A stretch of DNA of 64,000 nt from Superficieibacter electus (GTDB taxonomy: Bacteria; Pseudomonadota; Gammaproteobacteria; Enterobacterales; Enterobacteriaceae). The notes below the pieces were generated by a model. That model did no database searches. It had not been told where the DNA came from and saw only the letters and a list, made by a program, of their open reading frames with translations. The stretch covers positions 1 to 64,000 of the forward strand of contig NZ_PQGD01000008.1 of the NCBI RefSeq assembly GCF_002915575.1, given 5' to 3'. The first letter of the stretch is position 1, and every line of letters begins with the position of its first letter. Of the stretch, positions 43,753-55,939 are shown piece by piece. A program made the translations under genes and the position numbers.

Positions 43753-46700
43753 GTGAGGCGATTGCCGGGGATTTTACTGCTTACAGGCGCAACGCTGGTT
43801 GTCATCGTTGCCCTGGCGGTGAGCGGCTTGCGTCTTGTTTTGCCGCGGCTGGACAAATGGCGTCCGGCCCTGCTGGCTAAAATCGAATCCTCCACCGGCG
43901 TACCGGTTGATGCCAGTCAGATCCGCGCCAGTTGGGAAAATTTTGGCCCGACGCTGGACGTGCGTGACATCAGCGCCCAGCTCAAGGATGGTGGTCAGGT
44001 TAGCGTAAAGCGGGTTACGCTGGCGCTCGACGTCTGGCAGAGCCTGCTGCATATGCGCTGGCAGTTCCGCGATCTCACCTTCTGGCAGCTTCAGTTCAGC
44101 ACTAACACGCCCCTGCTGCAAAACAGCGGTGAGGGTATCAAAACCGATCGCATCAGCGATCTCTTTCTGCGGCAGTTCGATCATTTCGATCTGCGCGACA
44201 GCCATATCAGCTTCCTGACCCTTTCCGGGCAGCGCGCCGAACTGGCGATCCCCCAGCTTACCTGGTTGAACGGCCGTAACCGCCATCGCGCGGAAGGCGA
44301 AGTCAGTTTGTCCAGCCTGACCGGGCAGCATGGCGTCATGAAAGTGCGTATGGATTTGCGCGACGATAACGGTCTGCTGAACGACGGAAAAGTCTGGGTG
44401 CAGGCCGACGACATCGACGTCAAGCCCTGGCTGGGGCGCTGGATGCAGGATAACGTAGCGCTTGAGACGGCGCAGTTCAGTCTTGAAGGCTGGGTCAATC
44501 TCACCAAAGGCGATATCTCAGGCGGCGATGTCTGGCTGAAAAAGGGAGGCGCGAGCTGGAAGGGCGATGATAAAACGCATCATCTTGCTGTCGATAACCT
44601 GACTGCCCACGTCTCAGGCGGCAACGCCGGATGGGAGTTCCGCATTCCTGATACCCGCATCACCATTGACGATAAACCCTGGCCCCAGGGCGCACTGGCG
44701 CTGGCCTGGATACCTGAAAAAGACGTAGGGGGACACGATCGGGTACAAAGCGACGAGTTCCGCATTCGCGCCAGCCATCTTGAGCTGAGCGGGCTTGATG
44801 GTTTACTGCCGATAGCCGAGAAAATCTCGCCCAGACTTGGCGAAATTTGGCGTGCGACGCAGCCTTCCGGGCAGATAGACGCGCTTGCGCTGGATATCCC
44901 GTTAAAAGCGACGGAGAAAACCCGCTTTAACGCCTCATGGCAAAATCTGAACTGGAAGCAGTGGAAAATGCTGCCCGGTGCCGAACACTTTTCCGGACAA
45001 CTGGTCGGCAGCGTGGAAAATGCTTCGCTGACGGCCTCAATGAACAACGCGAAAATGCCTTACGATTTGGTGTTTCGCGCGCCGCTGGAAATTGAAAAAG
45101 GTACTGCCACGCTCAACTGGATCAAGAATGAGCACGGTTTTATGCTCGATGGCCGCAACATTGACGTTCAGGCGAAAGGCGTGCGCGGCGCAGGCGGCTT
45201 TCGTTACCTGCAACCGAAAGACGATCAGCCGTGGCTGGGCATTCTGGCGGGAGCCAACGCGACCGATGCCTCGCAGGCATGGCGCTATTTCCCACAGAAC
45301 CTGATGGGCAAAAAGCTGGTGGAGTATCTCAGCAGCGCCATTCAGGGTGGGCAGGCAGAAAACGCCACCATCGTCTACGGCGGTAACCCGCGACTGTTCC
45401 CTTATAAACACAATGAAGGACAATTTGAAATTTTTGTCCCGGTGCGTAATGCCACCTTTGCCTTCCAGCCGAACTGGCCGGCGTTAACTCAACAAGATAT
45501 TGACCTTGATTTTATTAACGATGGCCTGTGGATGAAGGCCGACAGCGCACAGCTTGGCGGTGTGCAGGCGCGGAATTTACGGGCCGTTATTCCAGATTAC
45601 GTGAAAGAAAAACTGCTCATCGACGCCGATTTGCAGGGGCCGGGCAAAGAGGTTGGCCCATACTTCGAAAAAACGCCGCTGGATGATTCGCTGGGCGCGA
45701 CGCTGCAACAACTTCAGCTGGATGGCGATGTGAACGCTCGCTTACATCTCGATATCCCGCTGGACGGCGAAGAGGTCACCGCCGAAGGCAACGTGGTGCT
45801 GAAAAACAACAGCCTGTACATCAAACCGCTGGATTCGACGCTGAAAAACCTGAGCGGGGCTTTTCGTTTCGTGAACGGTAATCTGCAAAGTGAACCGATG
45901 CAGGCAAACTGGTTTAATCATCCGCTGAGGGTCAATTTTTCCACCACTGAAGGCGAGAAAGCCTATCAGGTGGCGGTCAATATGAACGCTAATTGGCAGC
46001 CAGCCCGTACCGGCATTTTACCGAAACAGCTTAACGAGGCGCTGAGCGGCACTATTCCGTGGCAGGGAAAAGTGGGCGTTGAGCTGCCTTATCGTGGCGG
46101 TACCTATTATGACGTTGAGCTGACCGGCGATTTGAGAAATGTAAGTAGTCACTTACCTGCGCCCGCCAGTAAATCAGCGGGGACGCCGTTACCGGTTAAG
46201 GTGAATGCGAAAGGCGATCTGACGCATTTCGATCTGACCGGCAACCTGGGCGCAGAAAGCCATTTCAACAGTCGCTGGCTGCTGGGTAAAAAACTTACCC
46301 TCGATCGCGCGATACTGACCACCGACAGCCGCACGGTGCCGCCACTACCGCCACAGCAAGGGGTAGAACTTAATCTGCCGCCGATGGACGGCGCTGAATG
46401 GCTGGCGTTGTTCCAGAAAGGCGCGGCGGATAACGTCAGTGGGGCGGCGCGTTTTCCGCAAAGTATTACGCTACGCACGCCAGCGCTGTCTCTGGGCGGG
46501 CAGCAGTGGAATAACCTTAGTCTCGTTTCGCAGCCGATTACAGGCGGCTCGCAGGTAGACGCGCAGGGTCGCGAAATCAATGCCACCCTGACGATGCGCG
46601 ATAACGCGCCGTGGCTGGCTGCGATCCGCTATCTTTACTTTAACCCGGCCAGTAAAAAGGCCGGTAACGCGACTGCCGATGCGCCGTTTAGCGCCAACAA

Positions 46701-47544
46701 CATCAATTTCAGCGGCTGGCCTGATGTACAGTTGCGTTGCGCCGAGTGTTGGTTCTGGGGGCAAAAATACGGAAGAATCGACGGCGACTTCACCATTAAA
46801 GGCGACACCCTGACCCTGGCGAACGGGCTGGTTGATACCGGCTTTGGACGGCTAACTGCCGATGGCGTATGGGTCAACGGCCAGGGGAATAAGCGCACTT
46901 CGCTGAAAGGGAAAATTCATGGCAGTAAGCTGGATGCCACGCTGGGATTCTTTGGTGTTGCCACGCCGATTCGCGACTCCTCCTTTAATCTTGATTACGA
47001 TCTACACTGGCGCGATGCACCGTGGCAGCCTGATGTCTCTTCGCTGAACGGCGTGCTGCATACCCGACTGGGCAAAGGGGAATTCACCGATATCAGTACG
47101 GGTCACGCCGGGCAGTTGCTGCGTCTTGTCAGCGTTGATGCGCTACTGCGTAAGCTGCGTTTTGATTTCAGCGATACCTTTAGCGAAGGGTTCTGGTTTG
47201 ATTCCATTCACAGTACCGCCTGGATCAAAGACGGTACGCTACACACCGATGATACGCTGGTGGATGGGCTGGAAGCCGATATCGCCATGAAAGGCTCGGT
47301 TAACCTGGTACGCCGCGAGCTGGATATGGAGGCCGTGGTGGCCCCGGAAATCTCCGCCACCGTCGGCGTGGCAGCCGCCTTTGCCGTCAACCCGATTGTC
47401 GGCGCGGCGGTCTTCGCCGCCAGTAAAGTGCTGGGGCCGCTGTGGAATAAAGTGTCTATACTGCGCTACCGCATTACCGGTCCGATAGACAAACCGCAAA
47501 TTAACGAGGTGCTGCGTCAAACGCGCGATGGCAAAAAGCAATGA
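43753..47544 (+). CDS. yhdP: AsmA-like phospholipid transport protein YhdP
   Basis: 1263-residue envelope protein with an N-terminal TM anchor (about 5-28) and a very long beta-rich periplasmic part (DUF3971, then AsmA-like C-terminus near VEAVVAPEISATVGVAAAFAVNPIVGAA). YhdP, TamB and YdbH form bridges carrying phospholipid to the outer membrane. Starts at GTG (43753) with AAGGAG upstream. Length nearly equals E. coli YhdP (1266). Confidence 0.95.
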   Translation: MRRLPGILLLTGATLVVIVALAVSGLRLVLPRLDKWRPALLAKIESSTGVPVDASQIRASWENFGPTLDVRDISAQLKDGGQVSVKRVTLALDVWQSLLHMRWQFRDLTFWQLQFSTNTPLLQNSGEGIKTDRISDLFLRQFDHFDLRDSHISFLTLSGQRAELAIPQLTWLNGRNRHRAEGEVSLSSLTGQHGVMKVRMDLRDDNGLLNDGKVWVQADDIDVKPWLGRWMQDNVALETAQFSLEGWVNLTKGDISGGDVWLKKGGASWKGDDKTHHLAVDNLTAHVSGGNAGWEFRIPDTRITIDDKPWPQGALALAWIPEKDVGGHDRVQSDEFRIRASHLELSGLDGLLPIAEKISPRLGEIWRATQPSGQIDALALDIPLKATEKTRFNASWQNLNWKQWKMLPGAEHFSGQLVGSVENASLTASMNNAKMPYDLVFRAPLEIEKGTATLNWIKNEHGFMLDGRNIDVQAKGVRGAGGFRYLQPKDDQPWLGILAGANATDASQAWRYFPQNLMGKKLVEYLSSAIQGGQAENATIVYGGNPRLFPYKHNEGQFEIFVPVRNATFAFQPNWPALTQQDIDLDFINDGLWMKADSAQLGGVQARNLRAVIPDYVKEKLLIDADLQGPGKEVGPYFEKTPLDDSLGATLQQLQLDGDVNARLHLDIPLDGEEVTAEGNVVLKNNSLYIKPLDSTLKNLSGAFRFVNGNLQSEPMQANWFNHPLRVNFSTTEGEKAYQVAVNMNANWQPARTGILPKQLNEALSGTIPWQGKVGVELPYRGGTYYDVELTGDLRNVSSHLPAPASKSAGTPLPVKVNAKGDLTHFDLTGNLGAESHFNSRWLLGKKLTLDRAILTTDSRTVPPLPPQQGVELNLPPMDGAEWLALFQKGAADNVSGAARFPQSITLRTPALSLGGQQWNNLSLVSQPITGGSQVDAQGREINATLTMRDNAPWLAAIRYLYFNPASKKAGNATADAPFSANNINFSGWPDVQLRCAECWFWGQKYGRIDGDFTIKGDTLTLANGLVDTGFGRLTADGVWVNGQGNKRTSLKGKIHGSKLDATLGFFGVATPIRDSSFNLDYDLHWRDAPWQPDVSSLNGVLHTRLGKGEFTDISTGHAGQLLRLVSVDALLRKLRFDFSDTFSEGFWFDSIHSTAWIKDGTLHTDDTLVDGLEADIAMKGSVNLVRRELDMEAVVAPEISATVGVAAAFAVNPIVGAAVFAASKVLGPLWNKVSILRYRITGPIDKPQINEVLRQTRDGKKQ

Positions 47545-47561
47545 TTTGACGACAGCTATGA

Positions 47562-49076
<1,515 letters not shown>

Positions 49077-49094
49077 CGTTTTTACCTCGCATGT

Positions 49095-49439
49095 TGCCGG
49101 GTGGCGGCTTCGCCTTACCCGGCCTACGATTCGTGCCATATCAAAGAGTTGCAAAACATGTAGGCCCGGTAAGCGCAGCGCCACCGGGCAAGATCATACG
49201 CCAGCGTAATACTTGTATTGCCGGGTGGAGACTTCGTCTTACTCAACGTGCAATTCTTGTTATATCAATGGGTTGAAAAACATGTAGGCCCGGTAAGCGC
49301 AGCGCCACCGGGCAAGATCATACGCCAGCGTAATACCTGTATTGCCGGGTGGAGACTTCGTCTTACCCAACGTGCAATTCTTTCTATATCAACGGGTTGC
49401 AAAACATGTAGGCCCGGTAAGCGCAGCGCCACCGGGCAG
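49095..49439. repeat. BIME array: three tandem REP-containing units
   Basis: Three units with a 124-bp period; the marker CATGTAGGCCCGG begins near 49157, 49281 and 49405. Each has a REP palindrome pair: GCCGGGTGG-type on one side and CCCGGTAAGCGCAGCGCCACCGGG on the other. The second and third units are almost identical, implying recent duplication. It sits between the convergent tldD and aaeR and may terminate or protect both mRNAs. Confidence 0.9.
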
Positions 49440-49478
49440 AACGACAACCGAGGCTTAGCGATCGTTTCAGGGGAAGCG

Positions 49479-50411
49479 TCAGCGTGGTTCTTTCCCCCGC
49501 CCGCGCATTTCCTGATACACGCGCGCCACTTCCACAAAATAATCGGTCAGTGCATTAATACACACCTGCACTTTCAGCGGCAGTTTATCTTTTTCGGTAT
49601 ACAGCGCATAAACCGGACGCGGATCGGACTGATAGCGAGGCAGCAGGATCTCCAGATCGCCACGATTGATCTCATTGATCACCCACATTAACGGCACGTA
49701 GGCGATCCCGGCTCCGGCCACCAGCCAGCGGGTGAGGGTCATGGGATCGTTAGTGACAAATCGTCCTTCCGGGATCAGGCGGGTGGAAATGCCTTCTGGC
49801 GCGATCAGTTCGAATTCATTATCCGGCCGCACGCTGTATTCCAGCCACGAATGGCTGGCCAGATCGGCGGGTTTCTCCGGAATTCCGGCAAGCTGGAGAT
49901 AACTTTTTGCCGCGCAAACGACCATCGGCATATTCCCCAGCCGCCGGGAAAACAGGCTCGAATCCTGTAATGCGCCTACACGGATTGCCACATCCAGCCC
50001 ATCGGCGATCAAATCCGGGGCAGGGATGCCGGTCACCAGGTTCACCGCCAGCCCCGGGTACTCTTTCAGCATCTCTGCGGTGATAGTTGCGAGTACATTT
50101 TGTGCCATGGTTGAAGAACACCCAATGCGCAGCGTACCAATTGGCGTGTTGTTAAATGCGTAGAGCTGCTCATGCACATCCTGCACTTCATGCATCATCC
50201 GGCGGCAGCCCTGATAGTAAATCTTCCCGGCTTCGGTCAGCGCCAGGCTGCGCGTACTGCGGTTTAACAGCTTAACCTGCAATTCATCTTCCAGTTTTGA
50301 CACCGTCTGGCTAAGTGAAGAAACGCTCATTTGCAACTGCCTGGCAGCGGCGGTAAATGAGCCGTGTTCTACGACTTTGGCAAACACAGACATACGCTTA
50401 AGACGTTCCAT
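49479..50411 (-). CDS. aaeR: LysR-type regulator AaeR
   Basis: 310-residue LysR-family regulator. The N-terminal winged helix-turn-helix (MERLKRMSVFAKVVEHGSFTAAARQLQMSVSSLSQTVSKLE) occupies about 1-60, followed by the effector-binding domain. In E. coli AaeR activates aaeXAB in response to p-hydroxybenzoate and related aromatic acids. Divergent from aaeXAB, with a 129-bp shared control region. Confidence 0.94.
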   Translation of the reverse strand: MERLKRMSVFAKVVEHGSFTAAARQLQMSVSSLSQTVSKLEDELQVKLLNRSTRSLALTEAGKIYYQGCRRMMHEVQDVHEQLYAFNNTPIGTLRIGCSSTMAQNVLATITAEMLKEYPGLAVNLVTGIPAPDLIADGLDVAIRVGALQDSSLFSRRLGNMPMVVCAAKSYLQLAGIPEKPADLASHSWLEYSVRPDNEFELIAPEGISTRLIPEGRFVTNDPMTLTRWLVAGAGIAYVPLMWVINEINRGDLEILLPRYQSDPRPVYALYTEKDKLPLKVQVCINALTDYFVEVARVYQEMRGRGKEPR

Positions 50412-50540
50412 TGTTCACTCTGGCTTAAAAGTGATTTAGATCACATAATATAGATCACAGCATAACTGTTACGCTAATATATTGTTAGCCATATAACTAA
50501 TACATCGCACTCGCCTGCACTCTCTCGAATCAAGGTCAAC
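50412..50540. promoter_or_regulatory. aaeR / aaeXAB divergent control region
   Basis: 129 bp between divergent starts, expected to hold the AaeR binding site. Short AT-rich segments such as GATCACATAATATAGATCACA (50446-50459 region) show a repeated GATCACA half-site, a candidate LysR-type T-N11-A site. Confidence 0.55.
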
Positions 50541-50744
50541 ATGAGTCTGTTTCCCGTCATTGTGATTTTCGGCCTGTCCTTTCCGCCGATCTTCTTTGAA
50601 TTGCTGTTGTCTCTGGCCCTCTTCTGGCTGGTGCATCGTGTGCTGGTCCCGACCGGGATCTACGATTTTGTCTGGCATCCTGCACTTTTTAATACCGCGT
50701 TGTATTGCTGCCTGTTTTATTTGATATCGCGTTTGTTCGTCTGA
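50541..50744 (+). CDS. aaeX: Small membrane protein AaeX
   Basis: 67-residue DUF1656 protein with two TM helices (about 3-30 and 43-64). First gene of aaeXAB; its role in the pump is unproven. The stop lies 7 bp before the aaeA start. Confidence 0.93.
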   Translation: MSLFPVIVIFGLSFPPIFFELLLSLALFWLVHRVLVPTGIYDFVWHPALFNTALYCCLFYLISRLFV

Positions 50745-50751
50745 GGTGGAT

Positions 50752-51684
50752 GTGAAAACACTAACAAGAAAAATTTCCCGTACGGCCATTACGCTGGTTT
50801 TGGTCGTGTTAGCCTTTACGGCTATTTTTCACGCGTGGGTCTATTACACGCAATCGCCGTGGACGCGCGATGCCCGCTTTAGTGCGGATGTGGTGGCCAT
50901 TGCGCCGGATGTCGCCGGGCTGATTACTCAGGTTGACGTAAAAGACAACCAGCTGGTCAAAAAAGATCAGGTGCTGTTTACCATTGACCAGCCGCGCTAT
51001 CAAAAAGCGGTGGAAGAGGCTGACGCTGACGTCGCCTACTATAAGGCTCTGGCAAGTGAAAAACGGCGTGAGGCCGGGCGACGCAACCAACTGGGCGTGC
51101 AGGCCATGTCGCGGGAAGAAATTGACCAGGCCAACAACATCCTGCAAACCGTTGAACATCAGTTAGCAAAAGCCGAGGCCACACGTGATCTGGCAAAGCT
51201 GGATTTAGAACGTACGGTCATTCGTGCGCCTGCCGATGGTTGGGTAACCAATCTGAATGTCTACAGCGGTGAATTTATCACCCGGGGCTCAACCGCCGTG
51301 GCGCTGGTGAAACACAATACCTTTTACATTCAGGCCTATCTTGAAGAGACCAAACTCGAAGGTGTACGTCCGGGTTACCGGGCAGAAATCACGCCGCTGG
51401 GCAGTAACAAAGTGATCAAAGGCACCGTTGACAGCATCGCTGCCGGGGTGACCAATGCCAGCAGTAGTAACGATGCGAAAGGCATGGCAACTGTCGATTC
51501 AAATCTGGAATGGGTCCGTCTGGCACAGCGTGTACCGGTACGTATTCGCCTTGATCGCCAGGATGAAAATCTCTGGCCAGCCGGGACGACAGCCACGGTT
51601 GTTATTACCGGTGCGCAGGATCGAGATGTCCGGCAGATGACCTTCTTCCAGAAACTGGCGCTGCGCCTGCGCGAGTTCGGCTAA
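50752..51684 (+). CDS. aaeA: Aromatic carboxylic acid efflux adaptor AaeA
   Basis: 310-residue HlyD-family membrane-fusion protein: an N-terminal TM (about 9-30), a lipoyl half ([24 protein letters not shown]), a coiled-coil hairpin (about 80-140), the second lipoyl half and a beta barrel. It starts at GTG (50752); an upstream in-frame GTG at 50746 is also possible. Partner of AaeB in exporting p-hydroxybenzoic acid. Confidence 0.95.
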   Translation: MKTLTRKISRTAITLVLVVLAFTAIFHAWVYYTQSPWTRDARFSADVVAIAPDVAGLITQVDVKDNQLVKKDQVLFTIDQPRYQKAVEEADADVAYYKALASEKRREAGRRNQLGVQAMSREEIDQANNILQTVEHQLAKAEATRDLAKLDLERTVIRAPADGWVTNLNVYSGEFITRGSTAVALVKHNTFYIQAYLEETKLEGVRPGYRAEITPLGSNKVIKGTVDSIAAGVTNASSSNDAKGMATVDSNLEWVRLAQRVPVRIRLDRQDENLWPAGTTATVVITGAQDRDVRQMTFFQKLALRLREFG

Positions 51685-51689
51685 ACGCT

Positions 51690-53657
51690 ATGGGTATGTT
51701 TTCCATAGCCACGCAGCATGTGCGCTTTGCCATTAAGCTGGCTTGCGCCATCGTGCTGGCGCTGTTTGTCGGCTTCCACTTTCAGCTTGAAACCCCGCGC
51801 TGGGCTGTGTTGACGGCGGCGATCGTTGCCGCAGGCCCGGCTTTTGCGGCAGGCGGTGAACCCTGGTCCGGGGCGATCCGCTATCGCGGGATGCTGCGTA
51901 TCATCGGCACCTTTATCGGCTGTATCGCTGCGCTGACGATCATTATTTTGATGATCCGCGCGCCGCTGCTAATGGTGCTGGTGTGCTGCATCTGGGCTGG
52001 GTTTTGTACCTGGGTCTCGTCGCTGGTCCGCGTTGAAAACTCCTACGCATGGGGGCTGGCGGGTTACACGGCGCTGATCATTGTGATCACCATCCAGACG
52101 GCACCGTTGCTGACGCCACAGTTTGCCGTCGAGCGCTGTAGTGAAATTGTGATTGGCATCGTCTGCGCTATCGTTGCAGATCTGCTCTTCTCCCCGCGAT
52201 CCATCAAACAGGTTATCGATCTGGAGCTGGATAACCTGCTGGTGGAGCAGTACCGTCTGATGCAGCTTTGCATCCAGCACGGTGACAGCGAACAACTGGA
52301 CGCGGCATGGGGTGCGTTGGTGCGCCGTACGGCAGCGCTGGAGGGCATGCGCGGCAATCTGCTGATGGAATCCTCCCGCTGGTCGCGCGCGGGCCGCCGT
52401 CTGAAGGCGCTGAACACCGTTTCGCTGACCCTTATCACCCAGGCGTGTGAGACGTATATCATGCAGAACACGCGCCCGGAGCTGGTGAACGATACCTGGC
52501 GGGAGATTTTCGCCGTCCCGGTTGAAAACGCGCAGGATGTCCATAAGCAGCTAAAACGTATTCGCCGCCTGCTGGTCTGGACCGGCGAGCGGGATACGCC
52601 GGTAACAGTGTATAGCTGGGTTGCTGCCGCTACGCGCTATCTGTTATTAAAACGTGGCGTGGTGGGGAATACCAAAATCAGCGCGGTGGAAGAAGAAATC
52701 CTTCAGGGCGAAGTGCTTGTCCGGCTGGACTCCGCCGAGCGTCATCATGCGATGGTCAATTTCTGGCGCACCACGCTGTCGTGCATTCTCGGCACCTTGT
52801 TCTGGCTGTGGACCGGCTGGACCTCCGGCAGCGGGGCGATGGTGATGATTGCGGTGGTGACATCGCTGGCGATGCGTCTGCCGAATCCGCGCATGGTGGC
52901 GATAGATTTTCTTTACGGCACGCTGGCTGCGCTGCCGCTGGGCGCACTGTTCTTCCTGGTGATTATTCCCTCAACGCAGCAAAGTATGCTGCTGCTGTGT
53001 ATCAGCCTGGCAGTGCTGGCCTTTTTTATTGGCATTGAGGTACAGAAAAGACAGATAGGCTCGCTGGGGGCGCTGGCAAGTACCATTAATATTATCGTGC
53101 TCGACAACCCGATGACTTTTCACTTCAGCCAGTTTCTCGACAGCGCGCTGGGGCAGCTGGTAGGCTGCTCGCTGGCGCTGATGGTGATCCTGCTGGTGCG
53201 CGATAATTCCCGCACGCGAACCGGACGCGTGTTATTGAACCAGTTTGTTTTTGCCGCGGTCTCGGCAATGACCACCAACGTTGCCCGGCGTAAAGAAAAT
53301 CATCTGCCAGCGCTCTATCAGCAGCTCTTCCTGCTGCTGAACAAATTTCCCGGTGATGTCGCGAAATTCCGCCTCGCGCTGACGCTTATCATCGCGCACC
53401 AGCGCCTGCGTGATGCGCCGGTGCCCATTAACGACGATCTTTCGGCCTTCCACCGTCAGCTAAGGCAGACTGCCGACCGGGTGATTGCCGCTGGCAATGA
53501 TGATAAGCGCCGCGCCTGCTTTACCGAACTGCTTGAGCAGCTTGATGTTTATCAGGAAAAACTGCGCTACTGGCAGGCCTCGCCACAGGTCACTGAGCCG
53601 GTACATCGTCTGGTTGGCATGCTGCATAAATATCAGCACGCCTTAACTACACGCTGA
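51690..53657 (+). CDS. aaeB: Aromatic carboxylic acid efflux pump AaeB
   Basis: 655-residue inner-membrane transporter of the aromatic acid exporter (FUSC) family. Two sets of about 5-6 TM helices (about 14-170 and 360-500) are separated by a cytoplasmic domain. Works with AaeA as a relief valve for toxic aromatic acids. It starts 5 bp after aaeA and ends at an intrinsic terminator. Confidence 0.96.
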   Translation: MGMFSIATQHVRFAIKLACAIVLALFVGFHFQLETPRWAVLTAAIVAAGPAFAAGGEPWSGAIRYRGMLRIIGTFIGCIAALTIIILMIRAPLLMVLVCCIWAGFCTWVSSLVRVENSYAWGLAGYTALIIVITIQTAPLLTPQFAVERCSEIVIGIVCAIVADLLFSPRSIKQVIDLELDNLLVEQYRLMQLCIQHGDSEQLDAAWGALVRRTAALEGMRGNLLMESSRWSRAGRRLKALNTVSLTLITQACETYIMQNTRPELVNDTWREIFAVPVENAQDVHKQLKRIRRLLVWTGERDTPVTVYSWVAAATRYLLLKRGVVGNTKISAVEEEILQGEVLVRLDSAERHHAMVNFWRTTLSCILGTLFWLWTGWTSGSGAMVMIAVVTSLAMRLPNPRMVAIDFLYGTLAALPLGALFFLVIIPSTQQSMLLLCISLAVLAFFIGIEVQKRQIGSLGALASTINIIVLDNPMTFHFSQFLDSALGQLVGCSLALMVILLVRDNSRTRTGRVLLNQFVFAAVSAMTTNVARRKENHLPALYQQLFLLLNKFPGDVAKFRLALTLIIAHQRLRDAPVPINDDLSAFHRQLRQTADRVIAAGNDDKRRACFTELLEQLDVYQEKLRYWQASPQVTEPVHRLVGMLHKYQHALTTR

Positions 53658-53675
53658 GTTCGCGGCACAAAATGG

Positions 53676-53707
53676 AAAAACCGATGCCAGAAGCGTCGGT
53701 TTTTTTA
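53676..53707 (+). terminator. aaeXAB terminator
   Basis: ACCGATGC pairs with GCGTCGGT (one G-T pair) around CAGAA, preceded by an A run and followed by a run of seven T. A strong intrinsic terminator 20 bp after aaeB. Confidence 0.92.
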
Positions 53708-53750
53708 TGGCTATACTTAAACGCGACAAAAGAACTCATCGGGAGGAAGC

Positions 53751-55205
53751 ATGGCAGACCAGACACTTCAGGAGCATGAACTTTTTCAGACAGGCTACCT
53801 GGTCGACGGCGTGTGGAAAACGCTTGATACCACCTTTGATGTCGTCAATCCGGCGACTGGCGAGGTCATTACCCGCGTGGCTAAAGCCGGGAAAAAAGAG
53901 ACTGAAGACGCCATCGCCGCTGCCAGCAACGCCTTCCCCGGTTGGCGGGCAAAAACCGCCAAACAGCGTTCGGAAATTCTCTACCGCTGGTATCAACTCA
54001 TCATCGAAAATAAAACCTGGCTGGGCCAGCTAATGACTACCGAGCAGGGAAAACCGCTCAAAGAAGCTGAGGGTGAAGTGGAATACGCCGCCAGCTTTAT
54101 TCAGTGGTTTGCGGAACAGGCCAAACGTGCTAACGGAGAGATTATCCCTCCGGCGAAGCCTGGCTCACGCATTCTGGCGACGCGCGAACCGGTTGGCGTG
54201 GTCGCTGCTATTACCCCGTGGAACTTTCCGATGGCGATGCTCACCCGCAAGCTTGGCCCGGCGCTGGCCGCAGGCTGTACCGGGGTGATTAAACCTGCAA
54301 ATAATACCCCGCTCAGTGCCTTTGCCTTGTTGCAACTGGCGAAAAAAGCGGGCGTACCTGATGGTGTGCTTAATGCCGTGGCAGGGAATACATCTGAGAT
54401 CAGTGATGCGATCATGGCAAGCGCGGAAGTGCGTAAAATCACCTTCACCGGCTCGACAGCAGTAGGCAAAACGCTGGTGCGTAATTCAGCCGACACCATG
54501 AAGAAAATCTCTATGGAACTGGGCGGTAACGCGCCTTACATTGTTTTTGACGATGCTGACATTGATGCCGCCGTGCAGGGCGCGATTGCCAACAAGTTCC
54601 GTAATGCCGGGCAGGTGTGCGTCAGCGTTAACCGCTTCTACCTGCATGAAAGTATCTACGACAGCTTCGTGAATAAACTTAGCGACGCCGTTAATACGCT
54701 CAAAGTCGGCAACGGTCTGGAGGAAGGCGTCATCGTTGGCCCGCTGATTGAGCCTTCTGCGGTAGACAAAGTGCGCGAGCATATCGATGATGCGGTGAGT
54801 AAAGGCGCGAAAATTCTCGCCGGAGGGAAGGCACACGCGCTGGGCGGCAACTTCTGGCAACCTACGGTGCTGGGCGATTGCAACGATGGGATGAAGCTGG
54901 CGCAAGAAGAAACCTTCGGCCCGGTCGCTGCCTGCTTCCGCTTTACCTCTGAGGATGAAGTTATTCAGCGCGCAAACCATACGCCATTTGGCCTTGCCGC
55001 CTATTTTTATACGCAGAATCTGCAGCGCATCTTCCGAGTCTCTCAGGCGCTGGAAAGCGGCATGATTGGCGTCAATGAATGTGCCGTTTCTACTGAAGTT
55101 GCCCCGTTTGGCGGCGTAAAAGAATCCGGGCTTGGGCGCGAAGGGTCAGTGCTGGGACTGGATGAGTTTTTAGAAGTGAAAACCCTGCATATTGGGGGGT
55201 TATAA
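53751..55205 (+). CDS. NAD(P)-dependent aldehyde dehydrogenase, GabD-like
   Basis: 484-residue aldehyde dehydrogenase of the succinate-semialdehyde type. Catalytic Cys290 ([12 protein letters not shown]), general base Glu256 (MELGGNAP), oxyanion Asn157 (TPWNFP) and coenzyme loop GSTAVGK (234-240) are visible. It probably oxidises a small aldehyde acid such as succinate semialdehyde. E. coli K-12 has no gene here between aaeB and yhcO. GGGAGG lies before the ATG; its own promoter is expected after the aaeB terminator. Confidence 0.88.
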   Translation: MADQTLQEHELFQTGYLVDGVWKTLDTTFDVVNPATGEVITRVAKAGKKETEDAIAAASNAFPGWRAKTAKQRSEILYRWYQLIIENKTWLGQLMTTEQGKPLKEAEGEVEYAASFIQWFAEQAKRANGEIIPPAKPGSRILATREPVGVVAAITPWNFPMAMLTRKLGPALAAGCTGVIKPANNTPLSAFALLQLAKKAGVPDGVLNAVAGNTSEISDAIMASAEVRKITFTGSTAVGKTLVRNSADTMKKISMELGGNAPYIVFDDADIDAAVQGAIANKFRNAGQVCVSVNRFYLHESIYDSFVNKLSDAVNTLKVGNGLEEGVIVGPLIEPSAVDKVREHIDDAVSKGAKILAGGKAHALGGNFWQPTVLGDCNDGMKLAQEETFGPVAACFRFTSEDEVIQRANHTPFGLAAYFYTQNLQRIFRVSQALESGMIGVNECAVSTEVAPFGGVKESGLGREGSVLGLDEFLEVKTLHIGGL

Positions 55206-55248
55206 GCTGCCGGGCGGTAGCTGCCGCCCATTAGGTCTGGATCGGGCA

Positions 55249-55521
55249 ATGAAAACCTATACTTTCGACTTTACGACTATAAAAAATCAAAGCGATTTCT
55301 ACCGCGAATTCACGCGCCAGTTTGCCCTGAAAAGTGAGCAGGTTAGCGATCTGGATTCTTTGTGGGAAGTGGTAATGGGTAATGTGTTGCCTCTGCCGCT
55401 GGAAATCGACTTTATCCATGTCAGCGATGCCAGGCACCGACGTTACGGTGCACTGATCCTGTTATTTGATGAGGCAGAAGAAGAGCTGGAAGGCCAACTG
55501 CGTTTTAACGTTCGTCAGTAA
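55249..55521 (+). CDS. yhcO: Barstar-family protein YhcO
   Basis: 90-residue barstar-like (RNase inhibitor) protein with the family end [24 protein letters not shown] longer upstream frame is rejected because the 55249 start gives the known length. Physiological target unknown; no ribonuclease partner is adjacent. Confidence 0.9.
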   Translation: MKTYTFDFTTIKNQSDFYREFTRQFALKSEQVSDLDSLWEVVMGNVLPLPLEIDFIHVSDARHRRYGALILLFDEAEEELEGQLRFNVRQ

Positions 55522-55527
55522 AAAAAA

Positions 55528-55546
55528 GCCCCCGGAGAGCGGGGGC
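55528..55546 (-). terminator. yhcN-1 / yhcO terminator
   Basis: GCCCCCG and CGGGGGC enclose GAGAG. An eight-base A run on the plus side becomes a T run for the minus strand, so it ends the minus-strand yhcN-like transcript and may also stop yhcO. A second hairpin, GTCGTC-TGACAA-GACGAC, lies at 55551-55568. Confidence 0.9.
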
Positions 55547-55573
55547 AAAGTCGTCTGACAAGACGACGAGGGT

Positions 55574-55840
55574 TTATTTATACAATTCTGCAGTTGCGTG
55601 CCAGTGGTCACCGGTGCGCATTTCAGTTATGCGGTAACTGCTGGCCCCTTCTTTTTCTGCTTTGGCCGCCAGTTCATGGCGCATATCCATCGGGCTGCTT
55701 GTGACAGCGGATGCTGAGACAGTGCCCATTGGCTGAAGGTTTTGTGCCTGCTCAGCATTTACCTGATGGGCAGCGGCGCTGGCTCCAAAAGAAAGAACAG
55801 AAGCCAGACCGAGAGAGGCGATAATCATTGCGTTTTTCAT
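55574..55840 (-). CDS. DUF1471 periplasmic stress protein, YhcN paralogue
   Basis: 88-residue secreted protein of the YhcN/BhsA/McbA family. The signal peptide ends at ASAAA (about 23). The DUF1471 fold is marked by GTVSASAVTSSPMDMRHELAAKAEKEGASSYRITEMRTGDHWHATAELYK-type sequence at the C-terminus. This is the second of a tandem pair; the pair shares the C-terminal segment TGDHWHATAELYK. Probably a response to acid, peroxide or other stress. Confidence 0.9.
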   Translation of the reverse strand: MKNAMIIASLGLASVLSFGASAAAHQVNAEQAQNLQPMGTVSASAVTSSPMDMRHELAAKAEKEGASSYRITEMRTGDHWHATAELYK

Positions 55841-55939
55841 GGCGTACTCCTTAAACAGGGTTGTCCGTGCGGCAGGACCTTTTGTGTGACTTTTTTATGG
55901 GATGCCGCAGCAGGGAATGATGTCTTACTTATTGCTAAC

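Noticed and set aside
49095-49439. CRISPR array
   Set aside because: The repeats are 124 bp apart, the repeated units include the spacers, and they contain REP palindromes. No cas gene is near.
49218-49691. 157-codon plus-strand open frame across the REP array
   Set aside because: It runs through repeated DNA and into the antisense of aaeR, with no ribosome site.
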